A DNA stretch of 64,000 nucleotides from contig NC_065536.1 in assembly GCF_932294415.1 (NCBI RefSeq), positions 5,528,974-5,592,973 on the forward strand. Reading direction: 5' to 3'. The stretch is from Quercus robur. Taxonomy: Eukaryota > Streptophyta > Magnoliopsida > Fagales > Fagaceae. Both the position numbers and the translations under genes were made by a program. The notes beneath the pieces are model-generated. The model was not told the DNA's origin. It did not search any database and saw only the letters and a list, made by a program, of their open reading frames with translations. Shown piece by piece: positions 62,814 to 64,000 of the stretch. Each line of letters begins with the position of its first letter. Within the stretch, counting starts at the first letter, position 1.

Positions 62814-63105
62814 TAGTGCTTTTCCTGAGCCCTTGTTTCTGTTTGTGCTTCTGGAATTGTATTTGCAGAGAACAGTTGAAAGTTGGCTGAGGAAAGAACG
62901 AGATGAGGAGAGGGAGAGAAGGAAACAGAGAAAAGCATGTGGACTTCCAGAATTTGAGAAACAAATTGAAGGAAGTCGTGTGACTGGTGATCCAGCCCGT
63001 GTTGCCACTCGAGCGCTTAACAATGGTTGGGCAGCAGGCCGGTTGCATTCCACCATTGCCGGAGAAGAGAACTTTGTTTTAAGCTCAAATAGAGTTCTGA
63101 GATAG
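58649..63105 (+). CDS. ABCI20: Soluble ABC protein, ABCI20/ABCI21 type
   Basis: Seven exons, all with GT..AG introns: 58649-58823, 60302-60435, 61097-61216, 62071-62166, 62334-62486, 62609-62686 and 62869-63105, total 330 residues. One nucleotide-binding domain, no membrane segments. Walker A (GSNGAGKTT) spans the exon 1/2 junction. The signature is VSDGQRRR in exon 4 in place of LSGGQ. Walker B is [12 protein letters not shown] in exon 5, and the H-loop is YATH. A charged [14 protein letters not shown] stretch lies near the C-terminus. It matches the plant ABCI19-21 group, reported in Arabidopsis as soluble ER-associated ABC proteins linked to light and cytokinin responses. Length agrees with the family and all ATPase motifs are intact. 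ABCI20 rather than ABCI21 is favoured by the neighbouring TRAPPC4. Confidence 0.95.
58870..59800. repeat. Decayed tandem repeats inside ABCI20 intron 1
   Basis: A unit of about 150 bp with (t)ttggtt(t/g)c(c/t)gagaaaatg(g)a, then ttggaa(a/c)cagagatttt and gggttaaattataatggg, recurs at about 58880, 59025, 59180, 59330 and 59475. There is an A-run at 59350. It explains the length of this 1.48-kb intron. Confidence 0.75.
62759..62812. repeat. (GA)n microsatellite in ABCI20 intron 6
   Basis: An uninterrupted GA run of about 24 units, then gcgagag, 57 bases before exon 7. It produces the long serine/leucine-type open frames on the minus strand, which are not genes. Confidence 0.95.
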
Positions 63106-63596
63106 ATGAATTCAAGTTATTCAACACAAAGGAAAGGCCCCAAGCTTTGTGCCTTGATCATACAACAATTAGTTGGGATAATCTGCGACAGGTCCTTGTG
63201 AACTGGGATGACCGCAGAATATGTTGCCACTAGTACATGACATTCAGATTATCATTTACAGTTGTGTAATAATTTCTTGTGTTACTTTTGTGGAAGCATG
63301 CTATGGAAATGGCTTGCTTCCTTTTAAAAAAATAAAAATTGTGGGTATATTATTCGATTCTGTCAACAGTCAACACTAAATTATGCTCAAGATCCACCAT
63401 ATGGAAGTTCCTCCAAAAAAAAAAAAAAAAAGATCCACCATATGCAAGATAGATACTTATTAGGTGATCAATCCTCTAAATAATAAATATCATTCTGATC
63501 CAGTGGTGTCAATCCATTCAATTTAGATAAAAATGCTCATAAACTTAAAACAGTATATATGATAACTGTCTCAGATAAGTTAAACAGTGTGAGCCA
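63106..63596. other. 3' UTR of the ABCI20-like gene and intergenic DNA
   Basis: A polyadenylation-type aataaaa lies near 63331. An A-run with a short duplication (gatccaccatatg at 63391 and 63432) lies at 63414-63445. No gene. Confidence 0.55.
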
Positions 63597-64000
63597 TCAA
63601 TGGTATCGATATCACATTTTCAACAATGCGAGTCATCAATTTCATATGGTCACATGTTCGTTCCTTAGATATTTGTCAAATTTATGTAGTAACTACAAGC
63701 TACAATGAAGAGGAATGAAACTCTAGTCATAAGAGACCAAAGTGATGCAATTTATCCTATCTGAGCTCTAAATGGATGATCACCCTCGGCACCATTTTCT
63801 TTAAGCTTGCATAGTGTTTCACAAGGACATAATGATCCACCTCTTCAACAAAAACTCTGCTCAACAGTGCATTATCAAGGAGAAGGCCAACCAACAGCTA
63901 ATGCATCTGGGGTAATGCATTAGATATGATACATCTGAGAACCATTGAGAGGCTAAGTCCTAAAAGCAAGTGCAAGTATTAACACGATGTTGGTGCCATA
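63597..64000. repeat. Right copy of the direct repeat at 26112-26484
   Basis: Same orientation and high similarity to 26112-26484. It includes about 37 bp (aatgatccacctcttcaaca and following) absent from the left copy, and is cut off by the window end. No protein frame. Confidence 0.85.

Noticed and set aside
62667-63056. Minus-strand open frames rich in Ser/Leu near ABCI20 exon 7
   Set aside because: They are translations of the (GA)n microsatellite and of the antisense of a clear exon.

Overview
This window is nuclear DNA of a flowering plant, most likely a woody eudicot. It is AT-rich, has spliced genes with GT..AG introns, a nuclear-type tRNA-Ile, many CT/GA/TA microsatellites, LTR retrotransposons, LINE tails, a Helitron and several small inverted-repeat elements. 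I suspect Fagales (oak/beech/chestnut relatives) from the style of the repeats, but that is only an impression. Nothing prokaryotic is present, so there are no operons or CRISPR arrays.

Layout. 1-4904 is a minus-strand, gag-pol-less relative of Tat-lineage Ty3/Gypsy elements, cut by the left window edge, with a 14-unit 81-bp array inside. 4905-14722 is intergenic: two MITEs, two 5'-truncated LINEs (one with a clear target duplication), a 2.8-kb hAT-like element and a 1-kb inverted-repeat element. 14723-24374 is a whole-looking Tat-lineage element with identical LTRs, a 5-bp target duplication, a single long gag-pol frame, a tandem array and an antisense coding unit. 24375-31134 is mostly gene-free. 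31135-36270 is an older gag-only Copia-type element sitting just beyond the 3' end of an F-box pseudogene (36316-37445). 37968-38969 is a second 1-kb inverted-repeat element. 40814-41398 is an intact nicotinamidase-like gene. It is followed by a broken galactinol synthase 5' end and a palindromic Helitron (42212-42745). 45271-47945 is a tandem duplication carrying two short DC1-domain genes or pseudogenes. 48151-50560 is a LINE fragment abutting a decayed relative of the Copia-type element.

The right-hand third is the host-gene part: TRAPPC4 (minus, three exons, 53029-55397), tRNA-Ile(AAU) (plus, 55628-55701) and ABCI20-like (plus, seven exons, 58649-63105). TRAPPC4 and ABCI20 are also neighbours in Arabidopsis as I recall it (At5g02280/At5g02270), so this looks like conserved microsynteny. 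Between them lie a decayed repeat array and a solo LTR.

The host genes do not form one pathway: they serve vesicle tethering (TRAPPC4), an ER-associated soluble ABC protein (ABCI20) and NAD salvage (NIC2-like). The most interesting material is comparative: two Tat-type elements sharing a primer-binding site and the same 3' module, one with and one without gag-pol; an antisense coding unit in the complete one; a Helitron whose 3' end is present as a large palindrome; and a DC1 tandem pair sharing the same in-frame stop.
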